Assembly: GCA_021613335.1 (NCBI GenBank)
Contig: JAJTWR010000479.1
Span: 372,001-436,000 of the forward strand
DNA: 64,000 nucleotides
Direction: 5' to 3'
Origin: Whitmania pigra
Taxonomy: Eukaryota > Annelida > Clitellata > Hirudinida > Haemopidae
The notes under the pieces are model-generated. The model was not told where the DNA came from. It saw only the letters and a list, made by a program, of their open reading frames with translations, and searched no databases. The position numbers and the translations under genes were made by a program. Shown here piece by piece: positions 18,590 to 27,562 of this stretch. Numbering within the stretch: the first letter of the stretch is position 1; each line of letters starts with the position of its first letter.

Positions 18590-20275
18590 ATGAACAGAGG
18601 CAAATTGCTAAGTATAACTATAGTTTTAGTTGTTGTTTTTATTTCTTTCCGAGAAGATCTTTTTCAGATTTCTAAAAATCTGGATATTTTCGCCGCCTTG
18701 TACAAAGAGATTAATATCAATTATGTAGACGAAACCAACCCCGCCTCGATGATGCGCATCGGAATAGACGCGATGTTGAAAAGCCTCGACCCTTACACTG
18801 ATTACGTTCCTGAATCTGAAATTGAGAATTACAAATTAAAATTTATTAGCGCTCAATACGGCGGCATTGGCGCAGGCACCCTGTTTATAGACGGAAAGCT
18901 TTATGTAAGCGATGTGCTGGAAAACAAGCCGGCCCATCAGCAGGATGTGCGTCCGGGCGATGAAATTATCAAAATTAACGGCATTGAAACTCAAGGGAAA
19001 GATAAAAACCAAATCAGTCAGCTAATACGCGGGCCAAAGGGAAGTTCTATTGATTTGACGTTGATGCGAGAGGCAACCGTGCTGAATAAATCTTTGATCC
19101 GTCAGGAAATTAAGCAAGCCAACGTAACTTACTCAGGCATGTTGGCCGATGGATTTGGATATATTAAACTGGATAAATTTTTAGAAAACGCAGCTCAGGA
19201 AGTAAAAGATGCGTTGGATAGCCTCAATAAGGAAAATCTAAAAGGTTTAGTATTTGATTTAAGAGACAACGGAGGGGGTATTTTGGGAGAGGCTATAAAA
19301 ATTGTTAATTTTTTTATACCCCAAAATGAGCTTGTGCTAACCCAGAAGGGGCGTAATTCAGAGAAAAATTTCTTTCATCATACCCTAGCAGACCCCATTT
19401 TGCCAAATCTGCCATTGGTTATATTGGTGAATAAAAATTCTGCCAGCGCTTCAGAAATTGTGGCCGGATCTTTACAAGATTTAGACCGCGCGGTTATTGT
19501 TGGCCAGCGCAGTTTTGGGAAAGGTTTGGTACAACAAACCTTTCATTTACCCTACAACAGTTTGGTTAAAGTTACCATTGCCAAATATTTTACTCCGTCA
19601 GGCAGGTGTATTCAATCTTTGGATTATGCGCATCGTAATAAAAACGGGACTGTATCCAAGTTTGCAGACTCTCTATCAAAGCCCTTTAATACCAAGACGG
19701 GCCGAACCGTTTTCAGCGATAACGGCGTTTATCCGGATGTTTTGATTCCCGAGGAGGTTGTAAATTCTGTTACTCTGGCTCTGGCAAACAAAAACTTGTT
19801 TTTTCATTTTGCCAATGTTTATAAAAAATTACATAAAGCAATTCCGGCAGCCTCCTCGTTTAAGCTGAATGATGACCAATACGATCAGTTTATCGCTTTT
19901 ATCGCTACAAAAAAGTTTAACTATACTTTACAAATCGAGCGGTTGTTTACCGAATTTCAACAACAGGCAGAAAAAGAAAATAAATCAGAAGCCGTTAAAG
20001 AAGAATTGGAGCGATTAAAAACTAAAATTGCAGCAGCTAAAAAAGTTGATTTGATTTCCTATAAGAACCAAATTAAACGTTTTTTAGAATCGCAAATCAT
20101 CAGCCGTTATTATTTTGACAAAGGAAAAATAGAACAAGCCTTTCAATATGATAACGTTTTAATTAAGGCCAAAGCTTTGCTGGGCAATCAGACGCAAATG
20201 ACAGCCATTTTAAAAGGAGAAGGTTCTTATAAAATCATCGGCAAGCCCGATAAAGAAACCGTATCCGTCAATTAA
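18590..20275 (+). CDS. S41 family C-terminal processing peptidase
   Basis: The 561-residue periplasmic serine protease is anchored by one N-terminal helix (about 4-18). After a helical domain comes a PDZ domain (about 85-175: GGIGAGTLFIDGKLYVSDVLENKPAHQ). The S41 core has DLRDNGGGILGEAIKI, the nucleophile Ser in NKNSASASEIVAGS and the Lys base in RSFGKGLVQQ. A long C-terminal helical extension follows. Such proteases trim or degrade envelope proteins. The ATG at 18590 gives the family N-terminus MNRGKLLSI; a TTG 18 bases earlier is less likely. GH92 begins 22 bases after the stop, so the two may be co-transcribed. Confidence 0.92.
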   Translation: MNRGKLLSITIVLVVVFISFREDLFQISKNLDIFAALYKEININYVDETNPASMMRIGIDAMLKSLDPYTDYVPESEIENYKLKFISAQYGGIGAGTLFIDGKLYVSDVLENKPAHQQDVRPGDEIIKINGIETQGKDKNQISQLIRGPKGSSIDLTLMREATVLNKSLIRQEIKQANVTYSGMLADGFGYIKLDKFLENAAQEVKDALDSLNKENLKGLVFDLRDNGGGILGEAIKIVNFFIPQNELVLTQKGRNSEKNFFHHTLADPILPNLPLVILVNKNSASASEIVAGSLQDLDRAVIVGQRSFGKGLVQQTFHLPYNSLVKVTIAKYFTPSGRCIQSLDYAHRNKNGTVSKFADSLSKPFNTKTGRTVFSDNGVYPDVLIPEEVVNSVTLALANKNLFFHFANVYKKLHKAIPAASSFKLNDDQYDQFIAFIATKKFNYTLQIERLFTEFQQQAEKENKSEAVKEELERLKTKIAAAKKVDLISYKNQIKRFLESQIISRYYFDKGKIEQAFQYDNVLIKAKALLGNQTQMTAILKGEGSYKIIGKPDKETVSVN

Positions 20276-20297
20276 AATCTCCTTAAAACCAATTTGT

Positions 20298-22529
20298 ATG
20301 TTTGGCAGATTTTTAACTTACTTAATAGTTTTTGCTTCGCTAAATGTTGCTCATAGTCAACAACTAATTTCCTACGTTGATCCATTAATTGGTTCGGCAG
20401 GCCATGGACATGTTTTTGTAGGCGTTAATGTGCCTTTTGGCGCAGTTCAACTGGGGCCAACCAATTTAATTGAAGGTTGGGATTGGTGTAGCGGTTACCA
20501 TTACAGCAGCCATAATATCACCGGTTTTTCGCATACCCATTTAAGCGGCACAGGCATCGGCGATTTGGGCGATATTAACGTTATGCCGGCCACAGGCAGT
20601 TTAAAGTTGGATATGGGCAGTAAAGAAAACCCCCAAAGCGGTTGGCTCAGCGCTTTTAAACACGAAAACGAAAAAGCCAAAGCGGGTTATTACAAAGTAT
20701 TTTTAGACCGATATAAAATTACGGCAGAACTTACCGCAACAAACAGAGTGGGCTTTCATAAATATACTTTCCCGAAAAATGCCGAAAATCCTCATTTGAT
20801 TTTAGATCTGCAAAACGGTATTGGTTGGGATCAGCCTGTAAAAACAACGCTTAGACAAATAGATGCGACAACTATTGCAGGTTCTAGATATTCAACAGGT
20901 TGGGCCAAAAACCAACGCATTTATTTTGTAATGAAACTTTCGCAGCCTGTTACGGAGTTTTTAACGTTTGATTCTACCGCAGTTATTAACCGAAAAAATG
21001 TAGAAGGTAAAAAATTAAAAGGCATACTCAGTTTCAAATCAATTAAAGAAGCTCCGTTACTGGTAAAGGTTGCCGTTTCGTTCGTTAGCGAAGAAAATGC
21101 CATATTAAATTTAAATAAAGAACTTTGGGGATGGGATTTTAACAATACTGTTAAAACCGCTCAAGCCGCTTGGGAAAAAGAACTTTCCAAAATTAAAATT
21201 AACGCTACGGCAAATACCAAAAAAGTGTTTTATACGGCAATGTATCATACCATGATTGCCCCTTCGGTATTTAATGATGTAAACGGAGACTATTTTGGCA
21301 GCGATAAACAAATCCATCGCAAAGCAGCTTTCACCAATCTTACTACTTTTTCTCTTTGGGATACTTACCGCGCATTGCATCCTTTGTTTACCATCATCCA
21401 CCCCGAAAAAATGAATGATATAATTAAAACCATGCTCCATATATACAAAGAGCAAGGCAAGTTACCCGTATGGCATTTAATGGCTAACGAAACCGATACC
21501 ATGGTAGGCTACCCTGCCGTACCTGTTATAGTAGACGCTTATTTAAAAGGATACAGAGATTATGATGTTAATTTGGCCTACCAAGCGGTCAAACAGTCGG
21601 CTATGCAAAAAGAAAATGGAATTGAGTATATTCAGGATTTAAAATTTATTCCCGGAGATAAAGTGGACGAATCTGTATCCAAAGCTTTAGAATATGCCAT
21701 AGGCGATTATTGCATTGGGTTAATGGCTAGGGTATTAGGCAAACAAAAAGAAGCGTCGTATTTTTTCAAACGAGCCAAACTCTACACTCATTACTTTGAC
21801 CCCAAATTGCAATTTATGAGAGGTAAAAATGCCGATGGCACATGGCGTACGCCATTTAACCCGTTAAAATCTATACATCGGGGCGATGATTATACCGAGG
21901 GTAATTCTTGGCAATACACGTGGTTAGCGCCACAAGATGTAAAAGGATTAATTGAACTTTTTGGAGGCCAAACCGCATTTGTAACCAAATTAGATTCGTT
22001 GTTTATCGTGCAAGCTGCTTTAGATGCAAAAAGTTCGCCGGATATCAGCGGATTAATAGGAAACTACGCGCAAGGTAACGAACCAGGGCATCATATTCCT
22101 TATTTATATGTTTATGCAGGCCAGCCTTGGAAAACCGCAGATTTGATTAGAAAGATTGATCAGGAATTTTATAACGCTAGCCCAAACGGCTTATGCGGCA
22201 ACGAAGATGTAGGGCAAATGAGCGCTTGGTACATATTCAGCGCTTTAGGTTTTTATCCCGTAAATCCGGCAAACGGAACTTATATTTTTGGTTCTCCCTT
22301 GGTGGCAGAAGCAAGCATAAAGGTTAAAAACGGGAAAACATTGAATATAAAAGTTAAAAACAATAGCGCGGCTAACAAATACATCCAAAAAGTTAATTAT
22401 AAAGGAATTGTACGCAATCAATCATACCTTACCCATCAAATGCTTATGGGGGGAGGTAAACTAGAAATTGTAATGGGGGCAGAGCCTTCGCCAACATTTG
22501 GAGTAGCCATAAAAAACAGACCAAAATAA
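20298..22529 (+). CDS. glycoside hydrolase family 92 alpha-mannosidase
   Basis: The 743-residue exo-acting, calcium-dependent alpha-mannosidase has a signal peptide (to about AHSQ) and the family opening YVDPLIGSAGHGHVFVGVN. The N-terminal beta-sandwich domain carries GFSHTHLSGTG. The (alpha/alpha)6 catalytic domain has SLWDTYRALHPL, EGNSWQYTW and GLCGNEDVGQMSAWYIFSALGFYP. GH92 enzymes release mannose from N-glycans and yeast mannan; linkage cannot be told here. It lies about 4 kb from the SusCD pair and may serve the same glycan route (inference). Confidence 0.95.
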   Translation: MFGRFLTYLIVFASLNVAHSQQLISYVDPLIGSAGHGHVFVGVNVPFGAVQLGPTNLIEGWDWCSGYHYSSHNITGFSHTHLSGTGIGDLGDINVMPATGSLKLDMGSKENPQSGWLSAFKHENEKAKAGYYKVFLDRYKITAELTATNRVGFHKYTFPKNAENPHLILDLQNGIGWDQPVKTTLRQIDATTIAGSRYSTGWAKNQRIYFVMKLSQPVTEFLTFDSTAVINRKNVEGKKLKGILSFKSIKEAPLLVKVAVSFVSEENAILNLNKELWGWDFNNTVKTAQAAWEKELSKIKINATANTKKVFYTAMYHTMIAPSVFNDVNGDYFGSDKQIHRKAAFTNLTTFSLWDTYRALHPLFTIIHPEKMNDIIKTMLHIYKEQGKLPVWHLMANETDTMVGYPAVPVIVDAYLKGYRDYDVNLAYQAVKQSAMQKENGIEYIQDLKFIPGDKVDESVSKALEYAIGDYCIGLMARVLGKQKEASYFFKRAKLYTHYFDPKLQFMRGKNADGTWRTPFNPLKSIHRGDDYTEGNSWQYTWLAPQDVKGLIELFGGQTAFVTKLDSLFIVQAALDAKSSPDISGLIGNYAQGNEPGHHIPYLYVYAGQPWKTADLIRKIDQEFYNASPNGLCGNEDVGQMSAWYIFSALGFYPVNPANGTYIFGSPLVAEASIKVKNGKTLNIKVKNNSAANKYIQKVNYKGIVRNQSYLTHQMLMGGGKLEIVMGAEPSPTFGVAIKNRPK

Positions 22530-22598
22530 AAAATACTGTTTGAAAGAAAATGAATTGAAGTTTTAAAGATTACCTCTTTGTAAATGAAAGTTAAAACC

Positions 22599-22628
22599 CT
22601 TCTTTAAAAAGTTTTGTTTTTAAAGAAG
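22599..22628. terminator. bidirectional terminator between GH92 and the ferredoxin gene
   Basis: CTTCTTTAAAAA, a 6-base loop (GTTTTG) and TTTTTAAAGAAG form a perfect 12-bp stem between two convergent genes. T-rich stretches flank both sides, so it could end transcription in either direction. Confidence 0.7.
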
Positions 22629-22633
22629 TTTAT

Positions 22634-22957
22634 TTATTGCCCTGCATGAAGTTTTACTTTTAATCCATCCATACCGGGGCTTAGTTGTAATTGGCAGGCT
22701 AATCTGGAGTTAGGGAGCAAATCAGGCAGGGTATCTAACATGGCGTATTCATCATTGGATATTTCGTTTAAATTTTCTAAGCCTTCCAACACATCTACGC
22801 AGCAGGTAGCGCAAAGAGCCATTCCGCCGCAGGTGGCCAGCACTTCATATTCATTGGCTTTTAAAAACTCCATCAAATTAAGCCCCATATCAGTTGGCGC
22901 TATCAATCGGCTTATGTTTCCTCTCCTGTCTTCAACGGTAATATTAATATCGCTCAT
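22634..22957 (-). CDS. adrenodoxin-type [2Fe-2S] ferredoxin
   Basis: The 107-residue electron carrier has cluster ligands in ATCGGMALCATC (C-x5-C-x2-C) and a fourth Cys in RLACQLQL, the adrenodoxin/ISC-type pattern. The beta-grasp fold begins INITVEDRRGNISRLIAPTDMGLNLMEFLKAN. It starts 2 bases after the stop of the flavoprotein reductase upstream on the same strand, so reductase and ferredoxin form a two-gene operon and are likely redox partners. Confidence 0.94.
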   Translation of the reverse strand: MSDINITVEDRRGNISRLIAPTDMGLNLMEFLKANEYEVLATCGGMALCATCCVDVLEGLENLNEISNDEYAMLDTLPDLLPNSRLACQLQLSPGMDGLKVKLHAGQ

Positions 22958-22959
22958 AA

Positions 22960-23970
22960 CTAAAATTCGCTTATACCGTTTACAGTGGTATATTTCATCG
23001 TATATTTTATGCCGGGGTTAATGTATCGATAGGCGCTGTGGCTCATCAAAGCGGCTTCATGAAAACCGCACAAAATTAATTTTAATTTATTAGCGTAGGT
23101 ATTAATGTCTCCAATGGCATATAGGCCGGGAATGTTGGTAGAATAATCCTCTACATTTACCTCGATAGCGCTTTTGCTGATGTTTAATCCCCACTGTTCA
23201 ATGGGGCCCAATTTAGGGCTCAAACCAAATAACGGGATAAGATAATCGGTTGTAATCCGGGTAATTTCCATCGTTTTGTTATCAATAATTTCTACTCCCT
23301 CTAATTTGTTGTTGCCGAAAACGGCATTTAAGTTACTGTTTAACAGCAAATTTATTTTTCCTTTTTCAGCTAATTCCATCACCTTTTTAACTGAATTAGG
23401 CATTCCGCGAAAACTTTCGCTGCGGTGTATCAAACTTAATTCAGAACAAATATCGGCCAAAAAAACAGTCCAGTCTAAAGCGCTATCGCCACCGCCTGCA
23501 ATTACCATTTTCCGGTTACGGTATTTTTCGGGATCCAAAATCATATAATTTACGCCTCGACCGTTCTCGAAACGTTCTAAGCCTTCCACTACCGGTTTAC
23601 GAGGTTCAAAACATCCTAAACCGCCGGCAATCACCACCGCCTTTGACTCAATTTGGGTACCCATGTTGGTTGTCAATAAAAAATCGGCTTCGCCGCGTTT
23701 TTCTAAACCCTCTACCCGTTCGCCCAATGTAAAACTAGGACGAAAAGGTTTAGCTTGTTCCATTAAATTATCAATCAATTCTTGCGCTAAAACAGAAGGA
23801 AAACCCGGAATATCGTAAATGGGTTTTTTGGGATAAATCTCAGATAACTGACCGCCAACCTGTGGTAAATAATCAATTAAATGACAACGCATTTTAAGCA
23901 ATCCGGCTTCAAAAACCGCAAATAAACCTACAGGGCCTGCGCCAACAATAGCTATATCAGTTGAGATCAT
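22960..23970 (-). CDS. ferredoxin--NADP reductase, thioredoxin-reductase-like
   Basis: The 336-residue flavoprotein resembles YumC-type ferredoxin:NADP reductases. The FAD-binding loop is GAGPVGLFAVFEAG, the NADP-binding loop AGGGDSALDW, and the C-terminal FAD motif YAIGDIN. There is no CxxC redox pair, so it is not a true thioredoxin reductase. The adjacent ferredoxin gene supports the assignment. On the minus strand TAAATTTG (23988-23995) is a fair -7 box, but without a -33 match. Confidence 0.93.
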   Translation of the reverse strand: MISTDIAIVGAGPVGLFAVFEAGLLKMRCHLIDYLPQVGGQLSEIYPKKPIYDIPGFPSVLAQELIDNLMEQAKPFRPSFTLGERVEGLEKRGEADFLLTTNMGTQIESKAVVIAGGLGCFEPRKPVVEGLERFENGRGVNYMILDPEKYRNRKMVIAGGGDSALDWTVFLADICSELSLIHRSESFRGMPNSVKKVMELAEKGKINLLLNSNLNAVFGNNKLEGVEIIDNKTMEITRITTDYLIPLFGLSPKLGPIEQWGLNISKSAIEVNVEDYSTNIPGLYAIGDINTYANKLKLILCGFHEAALMSHSAYRYINPGIKYTMKYTTVNGISEF

Positions 23971-24193
23971 AATAAAATAAATTTTGACAAATTTAAAAAA
24001 ATAGCCGATAAAAAAAGACGCTTATTTAGAAGGGTTCTAAGAGAAAGCTAAAATATCTATAATTTCCATAGGAAAGCCATTTTTTTTGGTTTAATACCTG
24101 ATTAATTTTTTTAAAATCTTACAATAAACTGTTTGACATTGCCGGCTGTTACCTCTTTTGAGAATCGACAAATCAAAGACCGATATAGATACA

Positions 24194-24221
24194 TTTGACT
24201 ATGCGATTTGTACTATCTTTG
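24194..24221 (+). promoter_or_regulatory. promoter of lpxH
   Basis: TTTG (24194-24197), 16 bases, then TATCTTTG (24214-24221). The -7 box ends only 6 bases before the ATG at 24228, so transcription should begin at or within about 3 bases of the start codon. Confidence 0.55.
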
Positions 24222-24227
24222 TAAAAC

Positions 24228-24971
24228 ATGGAAAAGTTCATATACTTTGCTTCAGATTTTCATCTCGGAATACCCGATTACCTACTTAGCAGAGCGCGCG
24301 AAAATTGTATTGTGCGTTGGTTAAATATGATTGAACCAACCTGCGATGAACTTTTTTTAATGGGCGATATTTTTGATTTTTGGTTTGAATATCAAAAAGT
24401 TATCCCAAAGGGCTTTATCAGGCTACAAGGTAAATTAGCGCAAATGGCCGATAAGGGAATAAAACTGTATTTTTTTAAAGGCAATCACGATATGTGGGTA
24501 AGCGATTATTTTACAAAAGAACTGGGTTTACAAATCGTTAGCGATGAAATGGTGATGGAACGAAATGGTAAAAAATTTTACCTTCATCATGGCGACGGCT
24601 TAGGCCCGGGCGATTCTAAGTATAAAATACTGCGTAAAATATTTAGAAATCCGGTTTGTAGATGGTTGTTCTCTGTACTTCCGCCGCGTATCGGAATGGG
24701 TATAGCTGCCGCGTGGAGTAAAAACAGCAGAGGAGCAAACAATGTAAAAGAAGTATTTTTAGGAGAAGAAAATGAATGGTTGGTCATTTATGCTAAAGAA
24801 ATATTAGCGCGCGCGCATTTCGATTATTTTATTTTTGGTCACAGACATTTACCTTTGCAACTTGAATTAAGTAATAGTTGCGCCTATGTAAATTTAGGCG
24901 AATGGATGAATTATAATTCTTATGGCGTTTTCGACGGGCATAATATGATGTTGAAATATTTTTCAGACTAA
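24228..24971 (+). CDS. lpxH: UDP-2,3-diacylglucosamine hydrolase
   Basis: The 247-residue calcineurin-like phosphoesterase cuts UDP-2,3-diacylglucosamine to lipid X in lipid A synthesis. The metal-site motifs are all present: SDFHLG, MGDIFDFWFEY, FKGNHD, YLHHGDGLG and FGHRHLP. It lies alone between divergent and parallel neighbours, with prfA 91 bases downstream. No ribosome-binding site is visible ahead of the ATG, in line with a possible leaderless transcript. Confidence 0.92.
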   Translation: MEKFIYFASDFHLGIPDYLLSRARENCIVRWLNMIEPTCDELFLMGDIFDFWFEYQKVIPKGFIRLQGKLAQMADKGIKLYFFKGNHDMWVSDYFTKELGLQIVSDEMVMERNGKKFYLHHGDGLGPGDSKYKILRKIFRNPVCRWLFSVLPPRIGMGIAAAWSKNSRGANNVKEVFLGEENEWLVIYAKEILARAHFDYFIFGHRHLPLQLELSNSCAYVNLGEWMNYNSYGVFDGHNMMLKYFSD

Positions 24972-25062
24972 CCTTTAAACAAAAACCTGTCTGAAAAAGA
25001 GAACTTTGATTAGAATATGATGCCGACCTTTTTACAATAAAATTGATTTTCAATAATAGAAT

Positions 25063-26136
25063 ATGTTAGATAAACTGGAAGCTATTAAACAGCGTTGGGA
25101 AGACGTAGAGGAACAACTTGGCAATCCCGACACGATGCATGACATGAAGCGTTTTGCGGCTCTGAATAAAGAATATAAAGATTTGGCTAAGATTGTAGAA
25201 GAGTATAAAGTTTACAAAAACGTTATAAGTAACATTAATGCCAATAAAGAGATTTTAAGTATTGAAAAAGACGCAGAACTCCGTGAAATGGCAAAGGAAG
25301 AATTGGATATGCTATTGGCGCAGCAAGAGAAAATGGAAGAGCGCATTAGATTGATGTTGATACCCAAAGACCCCGAGGATTCCAAAAACGCGGTATTTGA
25401 AATTCGTGGAGGAACAGGGGGCGACGAAGCTGCGCTATTTGCGGGCGATTTGTATCGGATGTACACCAGATATTTTGATACAAAAGGTTGGCGGGTTGAG
25501 GTAATGGATGTTACCGAAGGCACGGTAGGCGGTTACAAAGAGGTGATTTTAAAAGTAAGCGGCGAGGATGTTTATGGTCAGTTAAAATATGAAAGCGGCG
25601 TACATCGGGTGCAAAGAGTTCCTGACACCGAAGCGCAAGGCCGTGTGCATACCTCAGCTGCATCAGTGGCGGTTTTGCCTGAAGCCGAAGAAGTGGATAT
25701 AGAAATTAATCCGGCCGATATTGAGTTGCAAACATCGCGCTCCGGCGGAGCGGGAGGACAAAACGTAAATAAAGTGGAAACAAAAGTACAATTAACACAT
25801 AAACCATCGGGCATTGTGGTGGTGTGCCAAATTGAACGTTCTCAATTGGCTAACCGCGAACGGGCTATGGAAATGTTGCGTTCTAAATTGTATGATTTGG
25901 AAATACAAAAAAAACATGGAAATATTGCCGCCAAACGTAAATCTTTGGTTTCAACCGGCGACCGTTCTGCAAAAATCAGAACATACAACTACCCGCAAGC
26001 TCGTGTAACCGAGCATAGAATTGGTTTAACCATGTATAACTTACCGGCCATAATGGATGGCGGCATACAGGAAATTATTGACAAACTTCAGTTTGCCGAG
26101 AATGCCGAAAAGCTGAAAGAAGGAGCCGTAAATTAA
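25063..26136 (+). CDS. prfA: peptide chain release factor 1
   Basis: The 357-residue class I release factor recognises UAA and UAG. The GGQ motif that triggers peptide release lies in [14 protein letters not shown], and the stop-recognition region is [20 protein letters not shown]. The PxT-type tripeptide lies in this region. Length and ends match the family. It follows lpxH in the same direction, and the tRNA-Asp gene with its own promoter follows it. Confidence 0.97.
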   Translation: MLDKLEAIKQRWEDVEEQLGNPDTMHDMKRFAALNKEYKDLAKIVEEYKVYKNVISNINANKEILSIEKDAELREMAKEELDMLLAQQEKMEERIRLMLIPKDPEDSKNAVFEIRGGTGGDEAALFAGDLYRMYTRYFDTKGWRVEVMDVTEGTVGGYKEVILKVSGEDVYGQLKYESGVHRVQRVPDTEAQGRVHTSAASVAVLPEAEEVDIEINPADIELQTSRSGGAGGQNVNKVETKVQLTHKPSGIVVVCQIERSQLANRERAMEMLRSKLYDLEIQKKHGNIAAKRKSLVSTGDRSAKIRTYNYPQARVTEHRIGLTMYNLPAIMDGGIQEIIDKLQFAENAEKLKEGAVN

Positions 26137-26216
26137 CAGAAAAATTAACAGCAAAATTACTCGTTTTAATAAATTAACCGGTTAAAAGCGGGCGATGGAT
26201 TATTTTTTAATTTTTA

Positions 26217-26246
26217 TTGTAAAGTAAAATTAACGCGTTATATTTG
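26217..26246 (+). promoter_or_regulatory. promoter of tRNA-Asp
   Basis: TTG (26217-26219), exactly 19 bases, then TATATTTG (26239-26246). This is a full match to the Bacteroidota consensus and the best promoter in the window. It lies 38 bases before the tRNA. Confidence 0.8.
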
Positions 26247-26284
26247 CAGTCCAAACAAAAAGAGAACGTCTTGATGTGAAGGAA

Positions 26285-26358
26285 GGTCTGGTAGTTCAGC
26301 AGGTTAGAATGCCGCCCTGTCACGGCGGAGGTCGCGGGTTCGAGTCCCGTCCAGACCG
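26285..26358 (+). tRNA. tRNA-Asp (anticodon GTC)
   Basis: The 74-base cloverleaf has acceptor stem GGTCTGG/CCAGACC, anticodon stem CCGCC/GGCGG around the loop CTGTCAC, anticodon GTC at 26319-26321, and T-arm GGTTCGAGTCC. The discriminator base is G at 26358. CCA is not encoded. Confidence 0.97.
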
Positions 26359-26654
26359 CTAAAAACAAATAACAACGGAAGCCGTAAATAAACGGCGTTA
26401 AAGCGTAAATAAATTATCTTTAACTTAGAAACTGTTTAAAAATGGTTTGTTAAGATTGTATGAAAGAGGCCGCCAAAACAGGCGTAACAATAATTGGTTT
26501 GATTTTGAGATTTCGAATTCTTATTAAAATCTTCTCAAGCTCTAACCCGCATCCGTAAAATTATTATGAATAAAATTTAAACAGTTTCATCGTTTCTGTA
26601 TAAAGGTAAGGTCTAATAAAAAAACGCATCCTTATTTAAAATTCATCAATTAAA
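26359..26654. other. 296-base gap holding a MITE-like element
   Basis: Beyond the element at 26428-26588, the gap holds only a weak hairpin (GCCGT/ACGGC at 26381-26396) shortly after the tRNA. There is no gene. Confidence 0.6.
26428..26588. mobile_element. 161-bp MITE-like element related to the IS5-like remnant at 38.4-38.7 kb
   Basis: The element begins GAAACTGTTTAAA and ends with its exact inverse TTTAAACAGTTTC, giving 13-bp perfect terminal inverted repeats. It encodes nothing. Its left 79 bases (26428-26506) align without gaps to the minus strand of 38655-38733, the end of a decayed transposase element (about 64 of 79 identical by hand count). This suggests a non-autonomous derivative mobilised by the same transposase. 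No clear target duplication was seen at the flanks. Confidence 0.75.
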
Positions 26655-27311
26655 TTAACCGCCATCTTTTAAAATTTCCGCTATTTCTGCAAAACCTTTT
26701 TCAGCGGCCAAACACGCAGGCAGTTTGCCGTTTTTTGTTTTAAGGGTTACTTCGGCTCCATGTTCCAATAAAATAATAATAAGTTCAATATTTCCTAACT
26801 CAGCGGCGATATGTAAAGGGGTAAAACCGTTTTTTTGGCAAACATTAGGGTAAGCCCCTGCGCCGAGCAAAATTTTGCTGACGCTAAAATTATTGTTGGC
26901 AACGGCAGAATGTATAGGAAAAATATGATAATCATTTTTGCTGGCTAAATTAACATTGGCGCCTTTGAGCGCCAAAAATCTGGCAATATCTTCGTGATTA
27001 AAATAAGCGGCTAAACCAAGCGGCGTAAACCCGTCAATTGAATATTGATTGATTAAGTCAGGCCGGTTAAAAATCTGTAGGGTAACTTCGTCAAATTTAC
27101 CCGCTGTGCAAGCGTCAAAAATACTAAGCTGAGGCAAAAAACCGGCAATGGCCCTGGCTATTTCAAACTTTTTGTAGTAACAAGCCAACAATAAAGGCGA
27201 TACCTGACGGGAGGTAAGCTGAGCAGCAAGCGCAGGTTTTTTGGTTAACAAAGAAATAATATTTTCGAGTCGATCATTTTCTATCAAATTTTCAAGTTGC
27301 GCAATATCCAT
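26655..27311 (-). CDS. ankyrin-repeat protein
   Basis: The 218-residue protein is made almost entirely of ankyrin repeats. Clear copies are DGFTPLGLAAYFNHEDIARFL, then HIFPIHSAVANNNFSVSKILLGAG, NGFTPLHIAAELGNIELIIILLEHG and NGKLPACLAAEKGFAEIAEIL, with more degenerate copies in the first 90 residues. There is no signal peptide or membrane segment, so it should be cytoplasmic and act by protein binding; the partner is unknown. It is transcribed away from ftsK. A hairpin with a T-rich tail lies upstream in its 5' region. Confidence 0.88.
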   Translation of the reverse strand: MDIAQLENLIENDRLENIISLLTKKPALAAQLTSRQVSPLLLACYYKKFEIARAIAGFLPQLSIFDACTAGKFDEVTLQIFNRPDLINQYSIDGFTPLGLAAYFNHEDIARFLALKGANVNLASKNDYHIFPIHSAVANNNFSVSKILLGAGAYPNVCQKNGFTPLHIAAELGNIELIIILLEHGAEVTLKTKNGKLPACLAAEKGFAEIAEILKDGG

Positions 27312-27366
27312 TTTTAAATAAAAAAATTAATTTGTAAATGTAAAAAACTTAAAAACAAAATGCTGA

Positions 27367-27399
27367 AAATAAAAACCCTGCCCGCATGTACCGGGCAGG
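27367..27399 (-). terminator. terminator-like hairpin in the ankyrin/ftsK divergent region
   Basis: CCTGCCCG and CGGGCAGG (27377-27399) form a perfect 8-bp GC-rich stem around a 7-base loop. Read leftwards, it is followed by GTTTTTATTTT, the layout of an intrinsic terminator on the minus strand. No known gene ends there, so it may be an attenuator, an insulator, or the end of an unseen small RNA. Confidence 0.6.
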
Positions 27400-27530
27400 A
27401 TCAACCTAAAAATCATTCAATTTAAATCATCCGTTGGTTAATTAATACGGTTTAACTTTAAAAAGTCTAAACCTAAAAAAATATCGGCATAAAACCAATA
27501 GTTTTTTTAATTCATAAACTGCGAATGTTT

Positions 27531-27538
27531 TATATTTG
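27531..27538 (+). promoter_or_regulatory. -7 box for ftsK
   Basis: TATATTTG matches TAnnTTTG and ends 24 bases before the ATG at 27563. The expected -33 position is a run of T without the G. Confidence 0.5.
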
Positions 27539-27562
27539 TAATGTTATATCTCAAATTAAAGG

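Noticed and set aside
22960..23970. Thioredoxin reductase.
   Set aside because: The CxxC redox motif is absent and a ferredoxin gene is coupled to it, so ferredoxin--NADP reductase fits better.
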